NCBI RefSeq assembly: GCF_006539865.1
Contig: NZ_BJNV01000044.1
Coordinates: 1-43,873, forward strand
Length of the DNA stretch: 43,873 nt
Source: Zoogloea ramigera
GTDB lineage: Bacteria > Pseudomonadota > Gammaproteobacteria > Burkholderiales > Rhodocyclaceae
Direction: 5' to 3'
Under the pieces are notes generated by a model, which saw nothing but the letters and a program-made list of their open reading frames with translations, had not been told where the DNA came from and searched no databases. Below are positions 1 to 8,274 of this stretch, piece after piece. Made by a program: the position numbers and the translations under genes. Each line of letters opens with the position of its first letter. Positions within the stretch are counted from its first letter, which is position 1.

Positions 1-41
1 GCGTCAACACATTAGAGAAAATAAATCTCAAACAGCTTCGG

Positions 42-1445
42 CTAGTATTCCGGCGGAGCTGAGCCGGTATAAGTGCCCGCAAAATTTTCAAAACGGGTGA
101 ACTCCCCGAGAAACGTCATTCGAATCGTACCGGTCGAGCCGTTCCGGTGCTTTGAGATGATGAGCTCCGCCATGCCCTTGTCCGGCGAATCAGGGTTGTA
201 GATTTCATCTCGATAGATGAACATGATGATATCCGCATCCTGCTCGATGGCGCCCGACTCACGAAGATCCGAGGCGACCGGCCGCTTGTTGGGGCGCTGC
301 TCGAGACTGCGATTGAGCTGCGACAAGGCAACAATCGGCACATGCAGCTCTTTGGCAAGCGACTTCACCGACCGGGAGATCTCCGACAACTCAGCAGAGC
401 GGTTATCACTCTCCTTAAGAGAGGTCATCAACTGCAAGTAATCGATGACGATCAAACCCAGACGACCGCACTGACGATGCAGGCGTCTGCAGCGGGCCCG
501 GAGGTCTGTCGGATTGAGGCCCGGCGTCTCGTCAATATAAATCGGCGCTTCGTGCAACTTACCCAATGCATAAGTGAGGCGCTGCCACTCTTCGTCGTTG
601 AGCTTGCCCGTACGAATCTTGTGCTGATCGATCCGACCAACCGATGACAAGAATCGGGTGGCAAGCTGGGTGCCAGGCATCTCCATGGAGAACACAGCCA
701 CCGGAAGCCCCGCCTCGACGGCGACTGTCTCGGCAATATTGAGAGCCAGCGAAGTCTTGCCCATACCGGGACGAGCGGCCAGGACGATCATGTCCGAAGG
801 CTGGAGACCGGATGTCTTCTCATCAAGATCAGCAAGCCCTGTGGGCACACCGGTAATGCCAGCAGGCGAGTCGCGGTCATACAGCTCCTGGATCCGGTCC
901 ACCACCTGCCCCAGAATGGGCTGAATGGGAACGAAGCCACTAACCGTCCTCGCGCCCGCCTCCGCGATTTCGAAGACTTTAGCCTCAGCTTCGTCCAGGA
1001 GCGTCTTGGCATCCTTCCCCGAGGGCGTCAGCGCACTGGCGGCAATCTGATCTCCCACCGAGACCAGCTTACGGAGGATGGCACGCTCGCGAATGATCTC
1101 GCCATAACGGCGCACGTTCGCCGCCGAAGGCGTGCTGTTGGCGATCTCACCCAGATAAGCGAGCCCCCCCACATGCTCCGCCTCCCCGTTCTTCTCCAGC
1201 GCCTCATAAACGGTAACCACGTCGGCCGGCTTGCCGAGTTCGATGAGGCGTGCAATCTGACGGAAGATGCGGCGGTGATCGTCTCGATAAAAATCAGCCT
1301 CATTGACGATGTCGCCGACACGCTCCCATACGGTGTTGTCGATCAGCAAACCGCCCAACAACGACTGCTCCGCCTCGATGGAATGAGGGGGCAAACGCAA
1401 GGCGGACATCACGGGATCTTCTGCTTGACTCTGAGATTTACGCAT
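42..1445 (-). CDS. dnaB: Replicative DNA helicase DnaB
   Basis: Hexameric 5'-3' helicase that unwinds DNA at the replication fork and interacts with primase. The 467-residue product has the usual DnaB length and order: an N-terminal primase-interaction domain beginning PPHSIEAEQSLLGG, a linker, and a RecA-like ATPase domain with Walker A ARPGMGKTS (about residues 224-232) and Walker B LIVIDYLQLM (about 334-343), followed by the DLRESGAIEQDAD motif. The start at 1445 lacks a strong ribosome binding site; an in-frame ATG at 1409 (MSALRLPP) is a possible alternative. Betaproteobacteria usually have rpsF-priB-rpsR-rplI directly before dnaB. Here a terminator and a decayed intron ORF separate them, so dnaB probably uses its own promoter. 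Identification is secure; the start is less so. Confidence 0.97.
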   Translation of the reverse strand: MRKSQSQAEDPVMSALRLPPHSIEAEQSLLGGLLIDNTVWERVGDIVNEADFYRDDHRRIFRQIARLIELGKPADVVTVYEALEKNGEAEHVGGLAYLGEIANSTPSAANVRRYGEIIRERAILRKLVSVGDQIAASALTPSGKDAKTLLDEAEAKVFEIAEAGARTVSGFVPIQPILGQVVDRIQELYDRDSPAGITGVPTGLADLDEKTSGLQPSDMIVLAARPGMGKTSLALNIAETVAVEAGLPVAVFSMEMPGTQLATRFLSSVGRIDQHKIRTGKLNDEEWQRLTYALGKLHEAPIYIDETPGLNPTDLRARCRRLHRQCGRLGLIVIDYLQLMTSLKESDNRSAELSEISRSVKSLAKELHVPIVALSQLNRSLEQRPNKRPVASDLRESGAIEQDADIIMFIYRDEIYNPDSPDKGMAELIISKHRNGSTGTIRMTFLGEFTRFENFAGTYTGSAPPEY

Positions 1446-1499
1446 GGGACATCAACCGGAGAATGAGACCAAATCGGAACAAGGGCGGCCAGTCTGGCT

Positions 1500-2450
1500 G
1501 AGCCCCCCCCCTTACACCACCCGACATGCGGGTCCGCACCGAAGGATTCGAATTATTGAGGTTATGAGGGCCGAGGCACGCAGAGCCAGTCGCAGCAGAA
1601 AACGGGCATCATCAGACTCAGCGCCACGCGGCTGCCGTGCCATCAGCCTCGACTTTTCGCGGAACACAGCGGGCGTCTGCGCAGGCTGGAGATACGGCAG
1701 GCAGGCAAGCGGACCGGAGCTGTTCGGCGACTTCCGGCAGGCTACGCCCACCTGAGCGTCTCGTCATCTGTCGGATGCACCGCCTGAAGGCCTCTTCGAC
1801 TTTGTCGGCCAACTTGCCTTTGACCACCTGAGCCGCACCAGAAGGCATGACCCAGAACTTACTGCCGCCAGATGCTGGCGCGACCGCTGTCTTGGTTTCA
1901 CCAATCTTCGGTTGAAGTTGGGTACAGAGTCGCCCCTCTTCGAGCCCTCGTTCACGCGCACGGTGACCGCGCATATTGCAGCCGTCCCCGTCCGCGCGGA
2001 GCACGAACCGACAGCCACACGGCTCCAGTCAGCGATCCGCCTCGCCAGGGCGGGCCATCAGGACGTCTAGACAGAACCGGCCGACACTCCTCCAGATCCA
2101 CCAGCGAGCGACACCCGGCAACCTTCGGGCACGTTGCGCTTTACAGCGAGCACCGCATCGCACACCCGACGTCCCGGGCGAAAGCTCTGGGCCAAGTTCG
2201 GGAAACGCGGGTTCGATACTGGGCCGCAAGGCTTGCAGCGGGGCCCGCCGGATCCGCCGGCCTGCCACCATCGGCACCCAGCCATCACACATTCCCGCCG
2301 GGCTTTGGACTATGAGCGCAGCCCACCGGCACTTGCCAGCAGCCACGGCCACCAAAACCTCCCTACGCTGCACAGCCGCCCGATCTACCCCTCGGTCACG
2401 AGAGCTTCGTAGTTACCCGCCCGCTCACGCCACTCGGCAGCACCTTCGAT
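1500..2450 (-). pseudogene. Decayed group II intron reverse transcriptase/maturase
   Basis: No intact gene lies between dnaB and rplI, but minus-strand translations across several frames spell out parts of a group II intron-encoded protein in the correct order. Around 2240-2150 there is QSFRPGRRV followed by AVLAVKRNVPEG, matching the YGFRPGRSAHQAV region. VDLEEC and DVLMARP follow near 2095-2045, matching VDLEKFFDRVNHDVLMAR. Near 1985 a damaged YADD box is visible as RADGDGCN. Positions 1930-1755 read KTAVAP...KFWV and then RQMTRRSGGRSL, the maturase (X) domain signature. Near 1700-1660 is YLQPAQTPAVFRE, matching YF.LA.TP.VFR. The stretch normally between DVLMAR and YADD is missing, and frameshifts and stops are frequent. 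The extreme 3' part (about 1510-1545) resembles the terminal sequence of such introns. Exact intron ends cannot be placed. Confidence 0.8.
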
Positions 2451-2590
2451 CCGATTCTTGCACTCCGGCTCGATGCCATGCTCCACGCCAGGTCGCCATC
2501 ATGCAGCTGCGCCTCACTTCGTTCGCTGCGATCAACGCACAAAGAGACCTGCAACCGCAGGAGCGCGCCGATACTAGCCGCACAAATACG

Positions 2591-2620
2591 AAAAAGGGCT
2601 GCACCAGGCAGCCCTTTCTT
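2591..2620 (-). terminator. Rho-independent terminator of the rpsF-rplI operon
   Basis: A 10-bp stem (AAAGGGCTGC / GCAGCCCTTT, arms 2593-2602 and 2608-2617) with a 5-nt loop. Read on the minus strand it is followed by a T tract. It lies about 30 nt after the rplI stop codon, so it should end the ribosomal operon before the intron remnant and dnaB. Confidence 0.85.
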
Positions 2621-2649
2621 GCTGGCGAGCCGAAGGCTCGACCCGGCGA

Positions 2650-3099
2650 TCAGTTTTCGCCGACCACCACGACGGAGATGGTCGCCGTCACGTCAGTGTG
2701 CAGAGCCACGACGATCTGGGACTCACCAACAGCCTTCAGCGGGCCGTCCGGCATACGGACAGCGGACTTCTCGACCACAAAGCCCTTGGCCTTCAGCGCC
2801 TCGGCGATGTCGGCATTGCTCACGGAGCCGAACAGACGACCATCGACGCCAGCCTTGCGGCTGATGGAGACGCTCTGACCTTCGAGCTTCGCACCTTCAG
2901 CCTGGGCGGCAGCCAGCTGCTCGGCAGCCAGACGCTCAAGTTCGGCACGACGGGCTTCGAACTCGGCGAGGTTGGCGGCGTTGGCGCGCTTGGCCTTGCC
3001 CTGCGGGATCAGGTAGTTACGAGCGTAACCGTCCTTGACCTTGACCACATCGCCCAGACCACCCAGGTTTACAACCTTGTCCAAAAGAATGATTTGCAT
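2650..3099 (-). CDS. rplI: 50S ribosomal protein L9
   Basis: L9 binds 23S rRNA at the base of the L1 stalk and helps keep the reading frame. The 149-residue product has the full family length. Its N-terminal domain starts [19 protein letters not shown] and contains the signature [13 protein letters not shown]; a long charged connecting helix rich in Ala/Glu follows (about residues 43-75), then a C-terminal domain with [16 protein letters not shown]. It is the last gene of the rpsF-priB-rpsR-rplI group, 15 nt after rpsR, with a strong terminator directly downstream. Nothing unusual is seen in the coding sequence. Confidence 0.98.
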   Translation of the reverse strand: MQIILLDKVVNLGGLGDVVKVKDGYARNYLIPQGKAKRANAANLAEFEARRAELERLAAEQLAAAQAEGAKLEGQSVSISRKAGVDGRLFGSVSNADIAEALKAKGFVVEKSAVRMPDGPLKAVGESQIVVALHTDVTATISVVVVGEN

Positions 3100-3114
3100 G
3101 CTAAGGCTCCGGGA

Positions 3115-3384
3115 TTACTGGTGCAGATCGGTGTAAGGCATCAGCGCAAGGAAGCGGGCGCGCTTGATCGCGGTGGACAGCTGGCGCTGATAGCCCGACT
3201 TCGTGCCGGTGATGCGCGCCGGCATGATCTTGGCGTTTTCGGTGATGAAATCCTTCAGGATGTCCACATCCTTGTAGTCGATCTCTTCGATTTTTTCTGC
3301 GCTGAAGCGGCAGAACTTGCGACGCTTGAAGAGGCTGCGACCGCCACGGTCGTCCTTACGCTTGGTTGCTGGCTTGAATGCCAT
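3115..3384 (-). CDS. rpsR: 30S ribosomal protein S18
   Basis: Small-subunit protein of the platform that pairs with S6 (RpsF, encoded two genes upstream). The product is 89 residues, with [20 protein letters not shown] at residues 20-39 and the basic tail [18 protein letters not shown]. The ATG at 3384 is chosen because [10 protein letters not shown] matches the family N terminus and a GGAA-type ribosome binding site lies upstream; the frame stays open further upstream but that part is not S18-like. Its start lies inside the 3' end of priB (29-nt overlap), so its translation is probably coupled to priB. Confidence 0.97.
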   Translation of the reverse strand: MAFKPATKRKDDRGGRSLFKRRKFCRFSAEKIEEIDYKDVDILKDFITENAKIMPARITGTKSGYQRQLSTAIKRARFLALMPYTDLHQ

Positions 3385-3700
3385 GATTCGTTCCTTCCAA
3401 AAATTCGATCGTATCGATGTGCAACACAGGTGCCCTGCTGCGCAGACTTCGTGCTGCGATGAAGCCGGTGATGCGAGCCACTGCTCCGAGCTTGGCAACG
3501 GCAAGCAGATTAGCCTTGTCACCCAGCGCCACCACCTGCAACTCGACGCTCACCTCTCGGGAGAGCCCAGCTTCCATCTGCTTCGAGCGGTGCTCGATGC
3601 GCCCTGCCAACACCGGCACACCGCCGGGGGAGTAACGCAGAGCCCCGACCTCGGTCAGGACACCATCAATCTCAAAACTGTTGCGAACCTGCTCCTGCAA
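3356..3700 (-). CDS. priB: Primosomal replication protein N (PriB)
   Basis: Small OB-fold single-stranded DNA-binding protein that works with PriA in restarting stalled forks. The 114 residues show the PriB pattern: [18 protein letters not shown], then [10 protein letters not shown] (compare the EHRS..EEAG of E. coli PriB), then a [12 protein letters not shown] strand and an HIDTIEFLE end. The position between rpsF and rpsR is the classical one. No ATG is available before the conserved region, so translation most likely starts at the TTG at 3700, immediately after the rpsF stop codon, which points to translational re-initiation. The C terminus runs about 10 residues past the conserved core and overlaps the start of rpsR by 29 nt. 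Confidence 0.9.
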   Translation of the reverse strand: MQEQVRNSFEIDGVLTEVGALRYSPGGVPVLAGRIEHRSKQMEAGLSREVSVELQVVALGDKANLLAVAKLGAVARITGFIAARSLRSRAPVLHIDTIEFLEGTNHGIQASNQA

Positions 3701-3701
3701 C

Positions 3702-4082
3702 TCAGGCGGCAGGCTGCTGCTCGGCCGGCTTGGCCTCGTCCGCGGAAGTCAGGGAGCGAGCCTTCTCTTCCTTCATCATCGGGGACGGGGTGGTCACAGC
3801 CTTCTTCATGCGGATGGACAGGTGACGCAGGACGGCATCGTTGAACTTGAAGCCATGCTCCAGCTCGGCAATGGTCGGCTGATCGCACTCGATGTTCATC
3901 AGCACGTAGTGGGCCTTGTGGATCTTCTGGATCGGGTAGGCCAGCTGACGACGACCCCAGTCTTCCAGACGATGAATCTGGCCGCCCTGGGAGGTCACGA
4001 GGGAACGATAGCGCTCGATCATGGCGGGCACCTGCTCGCTTTGATCGGGATGGACGATGAATACAACTTCGTAATGCCGCAT
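3702..4082 (-). CDS. rpsF: 30S ribosomal protein S6
   Basis: Platform protein of the small subunit, partner of S18. The 126-residue product starts [17 protein letters not shown] and contains the signature [21 protein letters not shown] (about residues 46-67), with an acidic/Ala-rich C-terminal tail ([17 protein letters not shown]). The ATG at 4082 is preceded by a good AGGAGAT ribosome binding site and matches the family start; an open frame upstream to 4166 is ignored. It is the first gene of the operon. Confidence 0.97.
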   Translation of the reverse strand: MRHYEVVFIVHPDQSEQVPAMIERYRSLVTSQGGQIHRLEDWGRRQLAYPIQKIHKAHYVLMNIECDQPTIAELEHGFKFNDAVLRHLSIRMKKAVTTPSPMMKEEKARSLTSADEAKPAEQQPAA

Positions 4083-4181
4083 GAGATCTCCTTCTGGATG
4101 AAAACCCCCCGTCATGCGAAACGGTAGGGCAAGGTAACAAATACGGACGGCCGACTGAGCACTCAATCAAGCCAGCCCGCG

Positions 4182-4210
4182 ATAATCACACAAGCTCGGA
4201 ATTAAATCAA
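4182..4210 (-). promoter_or_regulatory. Possible sigma-70 promoter of the rpsF operon
   Basis: On the minus strand TTGATT (4210-4205) and GATTAT (4187-4182) are separated by 17 bp, each matching four of six consensus bases. The site is about 100 nt before the rpsF start and downstream of the tRNA-Ser terminator, where a promoter is expected. This is pattern matching only. Confidence 0.35.
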
Positions 4211-4298
4211 GGATTTACGGGCGCAAGCAAGGCGCACCGCACGTCACAACTCGAACACCGGGGCGGTGCACAAGCACTCCGAAAGACGAACAGCAAAT

Positions 4299-4326
4299 GA
4301 AAAGCGCCCCTTGCGGAGCGCTTTTC
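4299..4326 (-). terminator. Terminator downstream of tRNA-Ser
   Basis: Inverted repeat GAAAAGCGC / GCGCTTTTC (4299-4307 and 4318-4326) with a short T-rich run after it on the minus strand. It lies 8 nt beyond the 3' end of the tRNA gene and probably releases its transcript. Confidence 0.7.
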
Positions 4327-4333
4327 AAGAATT

Positions 4334-4424
4334 TGGCGGAGAGGGCGGGATTCGAACCCGCGTCAGGGTATTACCCTGAACACGCTTTCCAGGCGTGCGA
4401 CTTAAACCGCTCATCCACCTCTCC
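4334..4424 (-). tRNA. serX: tRNA-Ser (anticodon GGA)
   Basis: The minus strand folds as a 91-nt class II tRNA with encoded CCA. The acceptor stem pairs GGAGAGG with CCTCTCC, with G as discriminator base. The anticodon arm CACGC-CTGGAAA-GCGTG gives anticodon GGA, which reads UCC/UCU serine codons. A long variable arm (CAGGGTAATACCCTG) and a GGTTCGAATCC T-loop follow. The long variable arm and the G discriminator both fit serine identity. Confidence 0.97.
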
Positions 4425-4488
4425 AAGTGGAGGCAGCACTATACACCGGGATTTCTAAAAGTCAAAGCCTATTTTCAGGTTCGAGCCC

Positions 4489-6519
4489 TCACCTACCAGC
4501 ATCCGGGAGGCGAACCTTGTCCACCAACGCCAGCACCGCAGCGCTCGGAGGTGGCGTAAGCAGGCTGACGACAACGATAACCAGAAAACCAGTCGGCACG
4601 CCGAATACACCACAGGAGATCGGGTGAATGCCAAACCAGGCATTTCCCAGCCCACCACCGAAGAACGGATGAGTACGTACGATGTACAAGAGGGTTATGC
4701 CAAGGCCGGCGATCATGCCGCTGATCGCCCCCCACTTGTTCGCCCGCTTCCAGAAGATCCCCAGCACCAACGCCGGAAAGAACGCCGAGGCGGCAATCGA
4801 GAAGGCCAGGCCAACCATGAACAGGATGCTGTCGGGGCGAAGTGACGCAACCCAGGCCGCAATCACAGCCACCACCAGCAGCTGGGACTTGGTGATCACC
4901 AGGCGTCGCTGGGAGGACGCCTCCGGATTGATCACGCGATAGTAAACATCGTGGGACAAGGCGTGGGAGATGGTCAGCAGAAGACCGTCAGCCGTCGACA
5001 GCGCCGCCGCCAACCCCCCCGCCGCAACAAGCCCCGACACCACATAGGGCAGGCCAGCGATTTCAGGGGTCAGCAGCAGGATCGCATCACTGTTGAGGCT
5101 CAACTCGGCAAGCTGAAGAATTCCATCAGCGTTGATGTCCTCAATCTTGACGAGCCCGACCTTGCCCCACGACGCCACCCACGGGGGGAGCGAGGCAATA
5201 TGCGAGCCGATCAGGGTGCTGTACACCTCCCACTTCGCAAAAACGGCGTAGGCCGGTGCCGTGACATACAGCAGAAAGATGAAGAACAGCGTCCAGAACA
5301 CTGAACGTCGCGCGTCACGCACACTGGGCGTGGTGTAGTAGCGCATCAGGATGTGCGGCAAGCCTGCGGTGCCCACCATAAGCACGAAGCTCAGCGCGAT
5401 GAAGTTGAGACGCGCACTGTCGCGGGATGCCTGATCGGGGCCGGGATGTGCCTCGGCATGGGGTGGCGGCGGAACCGAGCGCTGCAGGCTTTCCTGACGT
5501 GCCCGCTCCCACTTGACCCGGGCCTCGTCCGGCGTGCGTGGAAGATCCCGCAGCGTGCGCTCCGCCGTGGCAACCTCCCGCGCCGGCGCCCCCTGGGTTC
5601 GCAGTTCGTTAACGCGCTGCATCTGCGCCTGACGCTCCACCGCGAGCGACTCGGGCAACTCGGAAATCTTGCGCGCCAGGTCATCGGCACGCTGTCGATA
5701 AAGGGCCCGCACGTCATTTTCCCGGGGCTCGGTGAACAACTCGACCTCCTTCACCCCAAGATCATGCAGCACCGTGCCATACACCGCCTGCGGGATGGGC
5801 ACGCCGGTTACCTTGTATGAAAGAATCACCACCGGCACCAGGTAGGCGATGATGAGAATCAGGTATTGGGCGACCTGGGTCCACGTCACCGCGCGCATCC
5901 CGCCCAGGAAGGAGCAAACCAGAATACCCGCCAGCCCGACGAACACCCCGATCTCGAACTCGATCCCGATGAAGCGGCTGGTGATGAGCCCGACCCCGTA
6001 GATCTGCGCCACCACGTACACGAAGCTCGCCAGCACGCCGGCAAAGACGCCGACCATCCGCGCAAAATGCCCCTCGTAACGGGCACCGAGAAAATCCGGA
6101 ATGGTGAATTCGCCGAACTTGCGCAAGAAGGGCGCCAGCAACAGGGCCACCAGCACATAACCACCGGTCCACCCGGTCACGAAAGCCAGGCCCTCAAAAC
6201 CCGCGTAGTAGAGCGTCCCCGCGAGCCCGATGAAGGATGCCGCACTCATCCAGTCGGCGGCGGTGGCCATGCCGTTGTAGAGCGCCGGCACCCGCCGCCC
6301 CGCGACGTAGTATTCCGACACGTCGGAGGTTCGGCTCATCACACCGATGAGGGCGTAGATCGCGATGGTCGAGAACAGGAAGATCTGCCCTATCCAGCGC
6401 GGCGCCAGCCCAAACCGCTCGGCCACCGCCAGAAACACCACCAGGCCGACAAAACCCGCCGCGTAAAGAAGGTAGTAGCGCCCGAGGCGCCGAAAAAGAA
6501 CGGATGCGGAACGCGTCAT
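4489..6519 (-). CDS. Na+:solute symporter, large subunit (VC_2705/ActP-like family)
   Basis: Inner-membrane secondary transporter of the SLC5/SSS superfamily, probably taking up acetate or another short monocarboxylate with Na+. The 676-residue protein has about 13-14 hydrophobic segments and the SSS pattern: a YYVAGRRVPALYNGMATAADWMSAASFIG stretch (about residues 70-98, broken here by ordinary family variation), FLGGMRAVTWTQ (204-215), and GLAAALSTADGLLLTISHALSHD later on. Between membrane segments, residues about 255-370 form a long charged insert with coiled-coil character ending in a Pro-rich stretch, a feature of this subfamily. It directly follows its small DUF4212 partner gene (9-nt gap). 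The substrate is inferred from the acs and CrbS-like neighbours, not from the sequence itself. Confidence 0.88.
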   Translation of the reverse strand: MTRSASVLFRRLGRYYLLYAAGFVGLVVFLAVAERFGLAPRWIGQIFLFSTIAIYALIGVMSRTSDVSEYYVAGRRVPALYNGMATAADWMSAASFIGLAGTLYYAGFEGLAFVTGWTGGYVLVALLLAPFLRKFGEFTIPDFLGARYEGHFARMVGVFAGVLASFVYVVAQIYGVGLITSRFIGIEFEIGVFVGLAGILVCSFLGGMRAVTWTQVAQYLILIIAYLVPVVILSYKVTGVPIPQAVYGTVLHDLGVKEVELFTEPRENDVRALYRQRADDLARKISELPESLAVERQAQMQRVNELRTQGAPAREVATAERTLRDLPRTPDEARVKWERARQESLQRSVPPPPHAEAHPGPDQASRDSARLNFIALSFVLMVGTAGLPHILMRYYTTPSVRDARRSVFWTLFFIFLLYVTAPAYAVFAKWEVYSTLIGSHIASLPPWVASWGKVGLVKIEDINADGILQLAELSLNSDAILLLTPEIAGLPYVVSGLVAAGGLAAALSTADGLLLTISHALSHDVYYRVINPEASSQRRLVITKSQLLVVAVIAAWVASLRPDSILFMVGLAFSIAASAFFPALVLGIFWKRANKWGAISGMIAGLGITLLYIVRTHPFFGGGLGNAWFGIHPISCGVFGVPTGFLVIVVVSLLTPPPSAAVLALVDKVRLPDAGR

Positions 6520-6528
6520 CGGCCGCTC

Positions 6529-6792
6529 TCAGCCCTCGCCACCGAGGCCATGACGCCGCTCAAGCCGGACCATCCAGCGGTCGTAGATCCAGACGATCAA
6601 CAGAAAAACGATCAAGGCGCCCTGCCCGGCCATGTAAAAGCCAAACGGCCAGCCGAAGAACACAATCTGGTTCATCTCGTCGGCGAACCAACCAGGCAAG
6701 AAGCTCACCGCGGCCCAGACGCTCAGGAGCACACCGGTCAGGCGTAAGGTCGACCGCCAGTAAGCCCGCTGTCTCGCCTCGGTGTCGTCCAC
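6529..6792 (-). CDS. DUF4212 small subunit of the Na+:solute symporter
   Basis: Short inner-membrane protein (87 residues) with two hydrophobic helices, about residues 15-35 and 45-68, separated by FADEMNQIVFFGWPFGFYMAGQG, which is typical of the DUF4212 (symporter small subunit) family. Such proteins are encoded directly before the VC_2705-type symporter, as here. The GTG at 6792 is chosen as start because the family begins near (M/V)DDTEARQ.YW and a GAGGAG ribosome binding site lies 5 nt upstream; there is no better ATG. The exact role (assembly or stability of the large subunit) is not established. Confidence 0.85.
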   Translation of the reverse strand: MDDTEARQRAYWRSTLRLTGVLLSVWAAVSFLPGWFADEMNQIVFFGWPFGFYMAGQGALIVFLLIVWIYDRWMVRLERRHGLGGEG

Positions 6793-6857
6793 GCACACTC
6801 CTCGATCCGGCGCTGCCGGCAGTTGATATCCGGCGCAGTATAGCTCCGGGCGCCGCC

Positions 6858-8267
6858 TCACAACTGATAACGGCCGCGCAGCCTGTCCTGCAGACGGCGA
6901 GCCTGGCGTAGGGACTCCTTCAGAAAAGCCCTCTCCAGCTCGTTCAGCTCATCCGGTGCAACCTGATTGGGAGGGGTGCCAGGCACCCGCTGGCGCCGCA
7001 GACGCAGCTGCAGGATGAACTCGAAAGCCTCTGACAGGGCCCCGACTTCCCGCGCCCCCCAGCGCAAGACAGCCCCCGCCGCCCGCAGACGCTCCACCGT
7101 GGCGGTCTCGGGCAGGCCCAGTTCCAAGGCGTAGATGCGCGCCGCGTCGACAAAAGGGCGCGTCCCGTCGCGCTTGAGATCCAGCCGCCCGCTCTCCCGG
7201 TCGACCACGAAGTCGCGGATGCGCCCCAGCGGCGGGCCGCTGCGCAGTGCGTTCTCCGCCATGAAGCGGAGGAACAAGGCATTGTCGGCCGCAGCAGCGA
7301 GCAGCCACCCACGGAGCGAATCGGCCAGCGCAACATCGCCGACCAGGGCCCGGAAGTCGAAAAAGATCGTCGCGTTGAGCAGGTCTTCGGCGCTCGCCGA
7401 GCGCATCCAGTCGGAAAAGCGACCACGCCACTCAGCCAGCGACAGGCACCAGCATGGGTTTCCCGCCATGATCCCGCCCTTGCACAAGGAAAATCCGCAG
7501 GCATCAAGCAGGATATTGACCCGCTGCGCGAAGGGAAGAAAGCGCGCCCGCAGGCTTTCCGCCTCGGCCTCGTCGGCGGCCAGAAATATCAGGCCGTTGT
7601 CCTGATCGGTGTGCAGGGTCTGCTCCAGCCGCCCCTCGGAGCCAAAAGCCAGCCAGCACCACGGAACCATGGGCAGCTCGAACTCGGCCTCGGCGATGTC
7701 GATGGCAGCCTGCGCGAGCAGATCGTTGAGCAGGGCGATCCACTCCCCCACGCGCCCGGCCTGTTCGCCCCCATCCACCAGCGCCCCCGCCCCGGCGCTC
7801 ACCTGCCGCGCGACGCTGGTGAGCGCAGCTTCATCGCGGACGGCCTGGATGCGCTCGATCAGATCGTCCGCCCGCGGGCGGCGCACCGCGTAAAGATCCT
7901 CCCGCGACACAACCCCCACCAGACGCCCGGCCTCATCCACCACCACCAGGCGACGCAGTCGATGACGGGCAAGCTGCAGACGCGCCTCGTGCACCCCGGC
8001 CGTTCGCGGCAGCGCAACAACCCCTCCGGTCATCACGCCGGCCACCGGCCCATCGAGACTTTCGGCGGGCAACGCGACCCGTTCGACGACGTCGCGCTGC
8101 GTGAGGATGCCCAGCGGCCGCCCGGTGACGGGCGCAACCACCACAGCCTCGGCCGCATCCTCGACGCACATGCGGCGAAGCACCTCACGAACAGCGGCCT
8201 CCGGCGACACCGACAGCGGCGCGCATCGGAGCAGCATCTCAAGCGAGCCCACCACGTGAGCCTCCAT
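6858..8267 (-). CDS. CBS-domain DUF294 putative nucleotidyltransferase
   Basis: Cytoplasmic 469-residue protein. Residues about 12-60 and 75-130 are two CBS domains (GILTQRDVVERV and GVVSREDLYAV are the typical ends), which usually bind adenine nucleotides. Residues about 160-310 are the DUF294 nucleotidyltransferase-like domain, with the GS motif FGSEGR (208-213) and the acidic pair D221/D223 in HTDQDNG; the DUF294 C-terminal domain follows to the end. The cyclic-nucleotide-binding domain found in some relatives is absent. The gene lies 7 nt after the exonuclease fusion and 65 nt before the DUF4212 gene. Proteins like this are recurrent neighbours of ActP-type symporters. A regulatory role in acetate uptake is an inference; the nucleotidyl substrate is unknown. 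Confidence 0.82.
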   Translation of the reverse strand: MEAHVVGSLEMLLRCAPLSVSPEAAVREVLRRMCVEDAAEAVVVAPVTGRPLGILTQRDVVERVALPAESLDGPVAGVMTGGVVALPRTAGVHEARLQLARHRLRRLVVVDEAGRLVGVVSREDLYAVRRPRADDLIERIQAVRDEAALTSVARQVSAGAGALVDGGEQAGRVGEWIALLNDLLAQAAIDIAEAEFELPMVPWCWLAFGSEGRLEQTLHTDQDNGLIFLAADEAEAESLRARFLPFAQRVNILLDACGFSLCKGGIMAGNPCWCLSLAEWRGRFSDWMRSASAEDLLNATIFFDFRALVGDVALADSLRGWLLAAAADNALFLRFMAENALRSGPPLGRIRDFVVDRESGRLDLKRDGTRPFVDAARIYALELGLPETATVERLRAAGAVLRWGAREVGALSEAFEFILQLRLRRQRVPGTPPNQVAPDELNELERAFLKESLRQARRLQDRLRGRYQL

Positions 8268-8274
8268 GGGACGC

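Noticed and set aside
1872-2878. Long plus-strand open frames (147 and 300 codons) across the dnaB-rplI gap
   Set aside because: They overlap rplI antisense and the intron relic, have Arg/Pro/Ser-rich composition typical of GC-driven noise and show no recognisable domain, whereas the minus strand shows ordered reverse transcriptase motifs.
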